This document shows, piece after piece, positions 56,817 through 64,000 of a DNA stretch of 64,000 bases. A model generated the notes under the pieces. That model saw only the letters and a program-made list of their open reading frames with translations, searched no databases and had not been told where the DNA came from. Made by a program: the position numbers and the translations under genes. How positions within the stretch are numbered: the first letter of the stretch is position 1; each line of letters begins with the position of its first letter. The stretch covers positions 62,001-126,000 of the forward strand of contig NZ_JACJVI010000010.1 in the NCBI RefSeq assembly GCF_014237835.1, given 5' to 3'. The stretch is from Rhizobium sp. AQ_MP. Its GTDB lineage: Bacteria; Pseudomonadota; Alphaproteobacteria; Rhizobiales; Rhizobiaceae.

Positions 56817-58700
56817 TCACTCCGCCGCCGCCTCGGCTCGACCCTTCTTTTCGGCCTCCTGATCGGGATCGGTCTGGTCGGCGAGAAAGCCGCCCGACTG
56901 GCGGTTCCACAGGTCGGCATAGATCCCGCCATTCGCGACGAGCTGCTGATGTGTGCCTTCCTCGACGATCCGGCCCTTGTCGAGCACGATCAGCCGATCC
57001 ATCTGCGTCAGCGTTGACAGCCGGTGAGCGATCGCGATCACCGTCTTGTCCTCGATCAGCTTGAACAGGCTCTCCTGGATCGCCGCCTCGACTTCCGAAT
57101 CGAGCGCCGAGGTCGCCTCGTCGAGAACCAGGATCGGCGCATCCTTGAGGAAGACGCGGGCGATCGCAATCCGCTGCCGCTGGCCACCCGAGAGCTTCAC
57201 GCCGCGTTCGCCGACATGCGCATCGAGCCCTGTCCGTCCCTGCATGTCGGAAAGCCCCTGGATGAAGTCCCAGGCGTTCGCCCGCTTGGCCGCCTCGATC
57301 ACCTCGGCATCGGTCGCATCCGGCCGCCCGTAGGCGATGTTGTCGCGGATCGAACGATGCAGCAGCGAGGTATCCTGGGTCACCACGCCGACCAGAGCCC
57401 GCAAACTGTCCTGGCTGACCGTCGCAATGTCCTGACCATCGACCAGGATCTTCCCCTTCTCCAGGTCGTAGAAACGCAGGAGCAGGTTCATCAACGTCGT
57501 CTTGCCCGCACCCGAGCGCCCGACCAGGCCGACCTTTTCGCCGGCCTTGATGGTCAGCGAAAAGTCCTCGATCACGCCCTTCTGCTTGCCGTAGTGGAAG
57601 CGCACGGCGTCATAGACGATCTCGCCCTTCGGAGCGGCAAGCGCCTGTGCCGCCGGCCTGTCGACGATGTCATGCGCCTTGGTCATCATGCCCATGCCGT
57701 CATAGACAGTGCCGATGTTTTCGAAGAGCGCTGCCACTTCCCACATGATCCACTGCGACATGCCGTTGATGCGCATGGATAATCCGATCGCAACCGCAAT
57801 CGCGCCGACGGTCACCGAACCGTTCAGCCAGAACCAGATGCCGAGACCGGCCACGAAGAACTGGACAAGCACGTTGTTGATGTCGACGCAGATGTTGAGC
57901 AGCGAGATCTGCCGCATCTGCCGGTGAACCGTGCCGAGAAAGGCATCCATGCCCTCCCGGGCATAGACCTCTTCGCGACCCGCATGGGAAAACAGCTTGA
58001 CTGTCGCAATGTTGGTGTAGCTGTCGACGATCCGGCCCGTCATCATCGAGCGTGCATCCGCCTGCTCGCTGGAAAGCTTGCGCAGCTTCGGAATGAAGTG
58101 CCTGAGGATCAGCGCATAGATCGCCAGCCAGACCACGAGCGGTATGCCAAGCCGCCAGTCGACGGAGGCGACAAGCGCGAGCATCGAGACGAAGAAGGTC
58201 GTCGCATAGATGAACACGTCGATGATCTTCATCACGCTTTCGCGGATCGAAAGCGCCGTCTGCATGACCTTTGTCGACACACGACCGGCGAACTCGTTGG
58301 CGAAGAAGGTCATCGAGTGCCGGAGCAGGAAGCGGTGCATCTGCCAGCGCGCGATCATCGGGAAATTGCCGGCGAGTACCTGATGCATGGTGATCGTATG
58401 CATCACGCCGAGAAGCGGCAGACCGATCAGCAGCAGCGCCGCCATCCAGGCGAGCGTACCGCCCTCCGTCTGCAGGAAAGTGGTGCGCTCGGCGCTCGAC
58501 AGCCAGTCGACGATATTTCCGAGGAATTGATAGAGGAACACTTCGGCGACCGCGATCAGTCCCGAGCACAACCCAAGCAGCACCAGCCACCAGCCCGCGG
58601 GCTTGGTGTAGTGCCAGCAAAAGGCGACAAGCCCCTTCGGCGGCAGAGTCGGCTCACCGGCCGGATAGGGATTCAGGCGGCTTTCGAACCACGAGAACAT
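56817..58700 (-). CDS. ABC exporter 2, fused permease and ATPase
   Basis: A 627-residue paralogue of the exporter at 50162: six helices (about 35-320) and an ATPase with Walker A GLVGRSGAGKTTLMN, LSGGQRQRIAIARVFL, PILVLDEATSALD and IAHRLST. GGAGA precedes ATG 58700. The ~20-residue acidic/basic tail (DPDQEAEKKGRAEAAAE) is absent from exporter 1. Both copies have intact ATP sites, so each can act as a homodimer, though a heterodimer cannot be excluded. Substrate unknown. Confidence 0.92.
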   Translation of the reverse strand: MFSWFESRLNPYPAGEPTLPPKGLVAFCWHYTKPAGWWLVLLGLCSGLIAVAEVFLYQFLGNIVDWLSSAERTTFLQTEGGTLAWMAALLLIGLPLLGVMHTITMHQVLAGNFPMIARWQMHRFLLRHSMTFFANEFAGRVSTKVMQTALSIRESVMKIIDVFIYATTFFVSMLALVASVDWRLGIPLVVWLAIYALILRHFIPKLRKLSSEQADARSMMTGRIVDSYTNIATVKLFSHAGREEVYAREGMDAFLGTVHRQMRQISLLNICVDINNVLVQFFVAGLGIWFWLNGSVTVGAIAVAIGLSMRINGMSQWIMWEVAALFENIGTVYDGMGMMTKAHDIVDRPAAQALAAPKGEIVYDAVRFHYGKQKGVIEDFSLTIKAGEKVGLVGRSGAGKTTLMNLLLRFYDLEKGKILVDGQDIATVSQDSLRALVGVVTQDTSLLHRSIRDNIAYGRPDATDAEVIEAAKRANAWDFIQGLSDMQGRTGLDAHVGERGVKLSGGQRQRIAIARVFLKDAPILVLDEATSALDSEVEAAIQESLFKLIEDKTVIAIAHRLSTLTQMDRLIVLDKGRIVEEGTHQQLVANGGIYADLWNRQSGGFLADQTDPDQEAEKKGRAEAAAE

Positions 58701-59066
58701 GAAAATCTCCAGGAATGGCACGCATACGGCACCGGAAGAAGGGTGACGCGAACGCGCGAATATTCAATGATTGAGGCCACTTGTGGCCGCAGGATGAATC
58801 AGTTTGGAAAAGACACGGGGAGTGACGCGCTCAGGCGGCAACAGCCATAAATCGGGACTGGCGCGAAATACCGAATAGATCCATCGATGGCCCTCCCGTT
58901 TGCGTGTTAAAGAACGCCACTCTTCTAACGGGCGCACTTGTTTTTTGCCAGACGGCATCTGGCGGAAACGAGACATTCGGTCGCAACTGTTGCAGACCGA
59001 CCACAGCGCCTGCTCCGCAAGCGGCCTCCGCTTGAGCCGCCGCACCGGATCGCCTATCAGGCGCGT

Positions 59067-59531
59067 ATGTCCAACCTGCGCATCGCCCTTTACCAGCCTG
59101 ACATTCCCGGCAACACCGGCACGATTCTGCGGCTCGCGGCCTGCCTGGGCCTGAAGGTCGACATCATCGAGCCGGCCGGCTTCGTTTTGTCCGACAAGAA
59201 CCTGAAGCGCGCCGGGATGGATTACCTTGCGAGCGTTGCCATGACCCGCCACGTCAACTGGGAGCGCTTCGACGCCTGGCGGCTTTCGGAAGGCCGCCGC
59301 CTTGTGCTCGCCTCGACCAAGGCCGCCCTGCCCTATGCAAGCTTCGACTTCGCCCCGAACGACATCCTGCTTCTCGGACGGGAAAGCGCCGGCGTCCCGG
59401 ACCATGTGCATGATCGCGCCGATCACCGCGTGCTCATCCCCATGGTGGAAGGCCAGCGCTCGATCAATGTCGCGATGTCGGCTGCGATGATCACCGGCGA
59501 AGCGCTGCGTCAGACCGGTTTCCCGTCTTAG
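59067..59531 (+). CDS. trmL: tRNA (cytidine/uridine-34-2'-O)-methyltransferase
   Basis: A 154-residue SPOUT methyltransferase of the TrmL type, which 2'-O-methylates the wobble base of leucine tRNAs. The trefoil-knot SAM motifs are present: IALYQPDIPGNTGTILRLAACLG at the N terminus, LLLGRESAGVPDHV and IPMVEGQRSINVAMSAAM. Start ATG 59067; a longer frame adds 43 residues of non-family sequence. It is in the petABC neighbourhood, as in other rhizobia as I recall them. Confidence 0.94.
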   Translation: MSNLRIALYQPDIPGNTGTILRLAACLGLKVDIIEPAGFVLSDKNLKRAGMDYLASVAMTRHVNWERFDAWRLSEGRRLVLASTKAALPYASFDFAPNDILLLGRESAGVPDHVHDRADHRVLIPMVEGQRSINVAMSAAMITGEALRQTGFPS

Positions 59532-59718
59532 CCCAAGAAGTCCTGGCATCCTACTCTCCCTCGCATGTCGCAGGACGCGACGATGCAGCCTCAACTCAGG
59601 TTGAGGTCAAGCGTCATCTTGCGATACCCGGCCGACGAGTACGACGGAGCTGATTCCCGCATTGCCTATTCATCCGAAAACCGTTATGTTGCATCGCAGC
59701 AAAACGGGAGATGGAGTC

Positions 59719-61032
59719 ATGTTCGAGACAGCATTCACCCTGGGTCTGACACAGTTTGCCCGATCCTTGAGCTTCCCCGAGCGCGTCCGGCACCGGACAA
59801 TGCGCAATGCGGCCCTGGAACCCTGGCGGCTCCGCAACGCCGGCATCGATGCCCTCTACTACGACGTGAAGGCGCTCAGCGCAGACGAGACCTTCTATAT
59901 CAGCGACAGCATCGCCTCCGAGGGCCTGATCATGATCGTTCCGCCCACGGGCGGCGGCATGCTCACACTCTGCGACAGCGTCGAGGAATTTCGCCTGCGC
60001 GGGGGCAAGGATGTGCGCGCCCTCGCGGTTGCCGGCATCGGCGGCTCGGCAATCGGCGCCGCCGCCTTTGCCCGCAACGTCGCGGATGCAATCGACGCAC
60101 CCGTCGCGGCCGTGGTCTCAGGCTACGGCCTGGGTGATATCGTCAACGAGGCCATCGGCGGCGCCTTCCTCTTCGGCTGGCTCGGACATGTCCGCAGCAA
60201 TCTCGAAGTGATCGACGACGTGGTCGGCCGTCCGAAACTTGGCGCTTATGGCAAGCGCGACGAAGACGCCGACAGCCAGCGCAAGACGGGACTGGATGCC
60301 GATACGGTCGCAACTTTGCTTGTCGATCCGTCCCTGTCCTTCACGCTGATTGCAGGCCATTCGCGTGGCAACCGGGTGATCGCCGATGCCCTCTATGCCT
60401 TGAAAGGCACCGAGCCCGGTCGGATCGAAGCGCTGGCCAACACCGCCCGCATCGTCACCTTCGGTGGCCGCATCAAGATGCCGGAAGCCTTCACCGACGT
60501 GATCGATGTCGTCGGCGAGCTTGACTGGTTCGGCGAACTCAATTCCCGCCCGAAGATCGCGACCGATATCAAGGTCCCCTTCTCAGGTCATTCCACCAAT
60601 ACCGACCTGCCCGGCGCCCTGCGGGTCACCAGCATCCTCGGCGACATCCTGAGCGGCCGGGCCGCGGCGACCTCAGCCCCGGCTGCCCCGGCAACTGCAG
60701 CACCTGAGGCGGTCGAGGCGCAGGCCCTTGCTGCGGCCATCGTTGAAGATGCGGCTCCGGAACCAGCCACCCAGACACCGGAGCCGGCCGAGGCCGCAGC
60801 ACTTGCGCCCTCCGTGCCGGACACCCCGCAGCCCCCGGCAGCCGAGCAAGAACCGGAGGCGGCCCCGCCATTGGTCGTCGAAGCGACCGCACCGGCAGCA
60901 GCCGAACCGGAGGCTCCCGTGAAGACAAAGGCCGAAGCCAAGCCGCAGCGGTCGATGGCGGTAACCGCTGCGACCCCGATCCTGGTCCCGCTGCCGCGTG
61001 GCAAGAATAAGCGCCCCAGGGCCAAGACCTGA
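59719..61032 (+). CDS. Alpha/beta-hydrolase-like protein with Ala/Pro-rich tail
   Basis: A 437-residue protein from ATG 59719 (GAGATGGAG upstream). Residues 1-316 contain a hydrolase-like core with a nucleophile-elbow motif GHSRGN (213-218, Ser215), acidic candidates at 261-263 and His291 in FSGHSTNTDLPG. The N-terminal motif TQFARSLSFPERVRHRTMRN looks amphipathic. Residues ~317-437 are a disordered Ala/Pro/Glu-rich tail ending in a basic stretch (PRGKNKRPRAKT). No signal peptide. Lipase-like or granule-associated roles are possible; I do not recognise the family. Confidence 0.7.
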   Translation: MFETAFTLGLTQFARSLSFPERVRHRTMRNAALEPWRLRNAGIDALYYDVKALSADETFYISDSIASEGLIMIVPPTGGGMLTLCDSVEEFRLRGGKDVRALAVAGIGGSAIGAAAFARNVADAIDAPVAAVVSGYGLGDIVNEAIGGAFLFGWLGHVRSNLEVIDDVVGRPKLGAYGKRDEDADSQRKTGLDADTVATLLVDPSLSFTLIAGHSRGNRVIADALYALKGTEPGRIEALANTARIVTFGGRIKMPEAFTDVIDVVGELDWFGELNSRPKIATDIKVPFSGHSTNTDLPGALRVTSILGDILSGRAAATSAPAAPATAAPEAVEAQALAAAIVEDAAPEPATQTPEPAEAAALAPSVPDTPQPPAAEQEPEAAPPLVVEATAPAAAEPEAPVKTKAEAKPQRSMAVTAATPILVPLPRGKNKRPRAKT

Positions 61033-61049
61033 GAACCTGCCAGTCACGG

Positions 61050-61078
61050 AAAGGCCCGCGCGAAGCGGGCCTTTCTGA
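61050..61078 (+). terminator. Intrinsic terminator of the hydrolase-like gene
   Basis: AAAGGCCCGC-GCGAA-GCGGGCCTTT hairpin 17 bases after the stop, followed by CTGATT; also usable by the convergent flagellin-like gene. Confidence 0.8.
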
Positions 61079-61099
61079 TTCCTGATCATGGATACGCGC

Positions 61100-62053
61100 T
61101 CAGAGCTTCAACCAGGGTGTCATCGAGACATTGGCCATATTGAGCCCGGAGGACTGCAATTGCTCCTGCACGGTCTCTGCCGTCAGTCGCACCCTCTGCT
61201 CGTTGAGCTCGGTATCCACCAGTCGGCTGACGCCAAGCTCCGTCGCTCCTTGCAGCCCCTGCACGAGGTCGATGCCCCCGGTCACCTGCCCACGCGTCGC
61301 ACTCACCTCGGCACTTGCACCGACCATGTCGATCAGCACCCGGTTGAGGGTCGAGATCATGCCGTCGATCTCGTCTGTCGTCGTGCTGCTGTCGATCTTG
61401 ATTTCGCGCGCACCCGGCTCGGCACGCTCGCTCGAGCCGGCATCGAGGACAAAGTAGTTATAGGGCGTACCGCCGAGGCTGGTCCCCGCATAGGCACGTG
61501 TCAGCATGCCGTCACGCGCATCCTGGCGCGAGACGAGCGTCGATTTCGCCGTATCGAAATCCACCATGTTGATCGAAAGGCCGCCGTCATTGCCGGTGGT
61601 CACGGAAGCGAGCAACGAGGCGACCTTCGGCCGTCCACCCGCCTCGACCTGCAACCAGTTGTCGCCATTGAAGCTGCTGTCGCCGACCACGGCAACAAGC
61701 TCGGACTTCATCTGCCTGATGTCGGCATTGATGGCGCCCCGGTCTGCGCCGACCGCCTTGGACAGCACGAGCTTCTGCTGCATGCGGGCAACAATATCCG
61801 TCGCCTGCTCAAGCCCGAGTGCAGCGGTGTCGGTGACGGCTGCAGCGATCTCGTTTGCTTCCTGCACACTGCCCATCGACAGGCTGCCGGGGCGCATGGT
61901 GGTCGAGATCGACCAATAGCTGGAAGCATTCCGATCGACTTCGGTGACAGCCGAGGTCGCCGCCTGCTTTGCCACCCTATCGGGCGCGGACGCGGCCGCG
62001 TTTGCCATCGACGCTGCTTTGGCTACGGACGGGTTGAGCCAGACTGAACTCAT
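61100..62053 (-). CDS. Divergent flagellin-like protein
   Basis: A 317-residue protein. Residues ~44-135 match the N-terminal helical D1 part of rhizobial flagellins (SYWSISTTMRPGSLSMGSVQEA, ADRGAINADIRQMKSELVAVVGDSSFNGDNWL), and ~270-308 match the C-terminal part (GVSRLVDTELNEQRVRLTAETVQEQLQSSGLNMANVS). Both ends are atypical: the first ~43 residues are Ala/Ser-rich instead of the usual LRTINSQL..TQxRISxG, and the end reads MTPWLKL rather than NILSLFR. Length equals normal rhizobial flagellins, but it is an orphan with no flagellar gene nearby. Confidence 0.78.
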   Translation of the reverse strand: MSSVWLNPSVAKAASMANAAASAPDRVAKQAATSAVTEVDRNASSYWSISTTMRPGSLSMGSVQEANEIAAAVTDTAALGLEQATDIVARMQQKLVLSKAVGADRGAINADIRQMKSELVAVVGDSSFNGDNWLQVEAGGRPKVASLLASVTTGNDGGLSINMVDFDTAKSTLVSRQDARDGMLTRAYAGTSLGGTPYNYFVLDAGSSERAEPGAREIKIDSSTTTDEIDGMISTLNRVLIDMVGASAEVSATRGQVTGGIDLVQGLQGATELGVSRLVDTELNEQRVRLTAETVQEQLQSSGLNMANVSMTPWLKL

Positions 62054-62207
62054 GAGAAAACCTTGTGTCGCATGTCATGTCGATCCGAAGCCGGCATCAT
62101 TCCGGCTGTGTATCGGGCACTCTAGGCAGCAGGTTTTGTTTTTGGCTTTCCGGCAACGTTAGAATTTTAGAGGATTTGCATTTTGAGCGACACTTCGGTC
62201 ACCAAAA

Positions 62208-62468
62208 TCAATCCGCCGAGGGCAGACGCCGCATGGTGAACTCGATCTGGTCGCCATCGAGCTGCCGCCAGCTTTCCACCTCCGTCCAGTAGGCGGCCTT
62301 GGGGAAGGCGTCGAACCATTCCCGCGCCTTGGCGCGTGCCTCCTCACGGGTCAGGCAATAGGTTTCCCGCACAAACTGGCCGCCCAGCCGTCCGGCGGTC
62401 CCGGCGCGGTGGTCGGCAATGCGCTTCTTCAAGCCGGCAAATGGCGGCGGGCCGGGTATCTTCGTCAT
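62208..62468 (-). CDS. Conserved small hypothetical protein
   Basis: An 86-residue soluble protein, basic at the N terminus (IPGPPPFAGLKKRIADHRAG) with a helical centre (CLTREEARAKAREWFDAFPKAAYWTEVESW) and an acidic end. It is divergent from hemF with about 150 bp between. I recall similar small proteins beside hemF in rhizobia but no function. Confidence 0.68.
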   Translation of the reverse strand: MTKIPGPPPFAGLKKRIADHRAGTAGRLGGQFVRETYCLTREEARAKAREWFDAFPKAAYWTEVESWRQLDGDQIEFTMRRLPSAD

Positions 62469-62620
62469 GAAATCCCTCGCATGACCGAAGATTAATCCAG
62501 GCTAAACCGGAAGGCGAGTCGATTTTAAGGGGACACCCCCGCCCCTATATGGCCGCCCGCGATTTCACCTGATATTCGTTTGCCTTAAGAGAGTTGCCTG
62601 AGGAAGTTGAGGGGGACGAC

Positions 62621-63535
62621 ATGGAGCGACCGGTTCTGGCCAAGGGCCTGCCCGAGGATATCGAGGAGAAGAAGGAAGCGGCGCGCGCCTGGTTCGAAAG
62701 CCTGCGCGACACGATCTGCGCCTCCTTCGAAACCCTGGAGAACGAGCTGACGGGACCGATGGCCGACCGTGAGCCCGGTCGCTTCACCGCCAAGGACTGG
62801 CTGCGGGAAGAAGGCAAGGGCGGCGGCGGCCGCATGTCGATGATGTATGGCCGCGTTTTCGAGAAGGTCGGCGTGCACACCTCCACCGTGCATGGCGAGT
62901 TTTCACCCGAATTCCGCAAGCAGATGCCGGGCGCCGAAGAAGATCCACGCTTCTGGGCGTCAGGCATCTCGTTGATCGCTCATCCGGTCAATCCCCACGT
63001 GCCGACCGTACATATGAACACCCGCATGGTCGTCACCTCCAGCCAGTGGTTCGGCGGCGGTGCGGATCTCACCCCCGTGCTCGACCGCAGGCGGACTGAG
63101 GACGACCCGGACACTCGCCTCTTCCATCGGGCGATGGAAGTCACCTGCGAGCGCCACCCCGACGTGGCGGATTATCCTGCGTATAAGAAGTGGTGCGACG
63201 AGTACTTCTTCCTGCCCCATCGCAACGAAGCGCGCGGCATCGGCGGCATCTTTTTCGACTGGCTGACGGCGGACGAGGAAAAAGGTGGCTGGAACGCAAA
63301 TTTTGCCTTCGTCCAGGATGTCGGCCGCGCCTTCAATCTCGTCTATCCGAAGATCGTCCGGACGAATTTCAACAATCCCTGGACGGATGAAGATCGCGAA
63401 GAACAGCTCGTGAGACGCGGCCGCTACGTCGAGTTTAACCTGCTTTATGACCGTGGCACGATCTTCGGTCTGAAGACCGGCGGCAACGTCGAATCAATCC
63501 TGTCCTCGCTGCCGCCACTGGTCCGCTATCCCTGA
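62621..63535 (+). CDS. hemF: Oxygen-dependent coproporphyrinogen III oxidase
   Basis: A 304-residue haem-biosynthesis enzyme that oxidatively decarboxylates coproporphyrinogen III to protoporphyrinogen IX using O2. Family segments: [65 protein letters not shown] and [24 protein letters not shown]. Start ATG 62621 is chosen because GAGGGGG precedes it; an upstream TTG is in frame. Cytoplasmic. No FNR-type box is visible upstream. Confidence 0.96.
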   Translation: MERPVLAKGLPEDIEEKKEAARAWFESLRDTICASFETLENELTGPMADREPGRFTAKDWLREEGKGGGGRMSMMYGRVFEKVGVHTSTVHGEFSPEFRKQMPGAEEDPRFWASGISLIAHPVNPHVPTVHMNTRMVVTSSQWFGGGADLTPVLDRRRTEDDPDTRLFHRAMEVTCERHPDVADYPAYKKWCDEYFFLPHRNEARGIGGIFFDWLTADEEKGGWNANFAFVQDVGRAFNLVYPKIVRTNFNNPWTDEDREEQLVRRGRYVEFNLLYDRGTIFGLKTGGNVESILSSLPPLVRYP

Positions 63536-63706
63536 TCCATCGGGATACCGCTGACATTCGATAAGTGCCGCTTGTTCACAAAAAAGAATGGGCGGCGATT
63601 TCCGTCGGTTACGACATTGTGTGTCGGAAACTTGACACTTTGCATTGCACATGAGGTGGACACGTCTCATTCTGGCTCCGCACGCAGTATCGAGGAGGAG
63701 ATTGCG

Positions 63707-63982
63707 ATGACCCCGTCAAGCACAGTGTCCGTGTCCCGCGTGAGTGAGCCAGCAGACCGTGCGATCGAAGCGCCCGAACTGATCGATCGCCTGGCCGAGC
63801 AGTTGCGTCAGTCGAGTGACGTCGACCTGCCCCATTCCTACTTCGTCGAACAGGTTCGCCTGGGTCTGGCCGGCAAGGATCTCGCCGACCGCCTTGCCGC
63901 CAACGACATCGAGACCGGCGGCCATCGCGGCAAGCGCCAGCCGGCGCGCTCGGTCTTCCATGCCTGGGCCATGCCCGATTGA
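63707..63982 (+). CDS. Conserved hypothetical protein, 91 aa
   Basis: A small soluble protein from ATG 63707 (GAGGAGGAG nine bases upstream): Ser/Val-rich start, helical APELIDRLAEQLRQSSDVDLP, then HSYFVEQVRLGLAGKDLADRLAANDIETGGHRGKRQPARSVFHAWAMPD. The longer frame upstream is not supported. It follows hemF by 171 bp on the same strand. The family is not recognised. Confidence 0.6.
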   Translation: MTPSSTVSVSRVSEPADRAIEAPELIDRLAEQLRQSSDVDLPHSYFVEQVRLGLAGKDLADRLAANDIETGGHRGKRQPARSVFHAWAMPD

Positions 63983-64000
63983 TATGATCCAATCCACCGC

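Overview
The window comes from an alphaproteobacterial chromosome of about 60% GC, most likely Rhizobiaceae (Rhizobium/Agrobacterium/Neorhizobium-like). The reasons are a BA14K protein, separate petA-petB-petC genes, petP/petR-type regulators, the order ubiK-lgt-midA-pgeF, the set rplY, pth, ychF, and a clpS-ridA-tetR neighbourhood. Coding is dense on both strands. I see no rRNA, tRNA, CRISPR array, prophage or transposase. The genus is inferred from gene content, not from a search.

Layout: 0-8 kb holds a truncated NemA-type ene-reductase, a LysR gene divergent from an SDR/membrane-protein pair, a Ca2+/H+ antiporter, OpgC and a PQQ sugar dehydrogenase. 7.4-18 kb holds a Phd/VapC toxin-antitoxin pair, an aspartate aminotransferase, a sulfide:quinone oxidoreductase with a palindromic promoter, a second PQQ dehydrogenase, a cold-shock protein, BA14K, and a MarR / response regulator / sensor kinase operon. 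18-28 kb is mostly housekeeping (csaA, proC, ybjN, ubiK, lgt, midA-like, pgeF, an M24 hydrolase, a lipoprotein, prs). 28-38 kb holds an aldehyde dehydrogenase with DUF779 and a GAF-Fis activator, a MHYT-GGDEF-EAL protein, rplY, then a membrane HAMP-PAS-GGDEF-EAL protein followed by a periplasmic binding protein, and pth. 38-47 kb holds prmB, tetR/ridA with three operator-like palindromes, a frameshifted gene, clpS, ychF, a Crp/Fnr regulator, two MaoC dehydratases, glutathione peroxidase, apt, and a PemK/MazF-type toxin with an unfamiliar partner. 47-64 kb holds petABC, two paralogous ABC exporters separated by a degenerate GGDEF protein, a DUF606 transporter pair and a chemoreceptor, then trmL, an alpha/beta-hydrolase-like protein, a divergent flagellin-like protein and hemF.

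Themes: respiration and haem (petABC, petP/petR-type regulators, ubiK, hemF, sqr) recur. Cyclic-di-GMP signalling is unusually dense, with two bifunctional membrane proteins about 1 kb apart and one degenerate GGDEF protein. The most interesting candidates are (i) the binding-protein plus GGDEF-EAL cassette at 34.6-37.7 kb, laid out like Vibrio NspS/MbaA; (ii) two copies of a 268-bp non-coding palindromic element at 18152 and 54180 with a compensatory base change in an internal stem; (iii) the triple operator between tetR and ridA; and (iv) the unrecognised partner of the PemK-like toxin.
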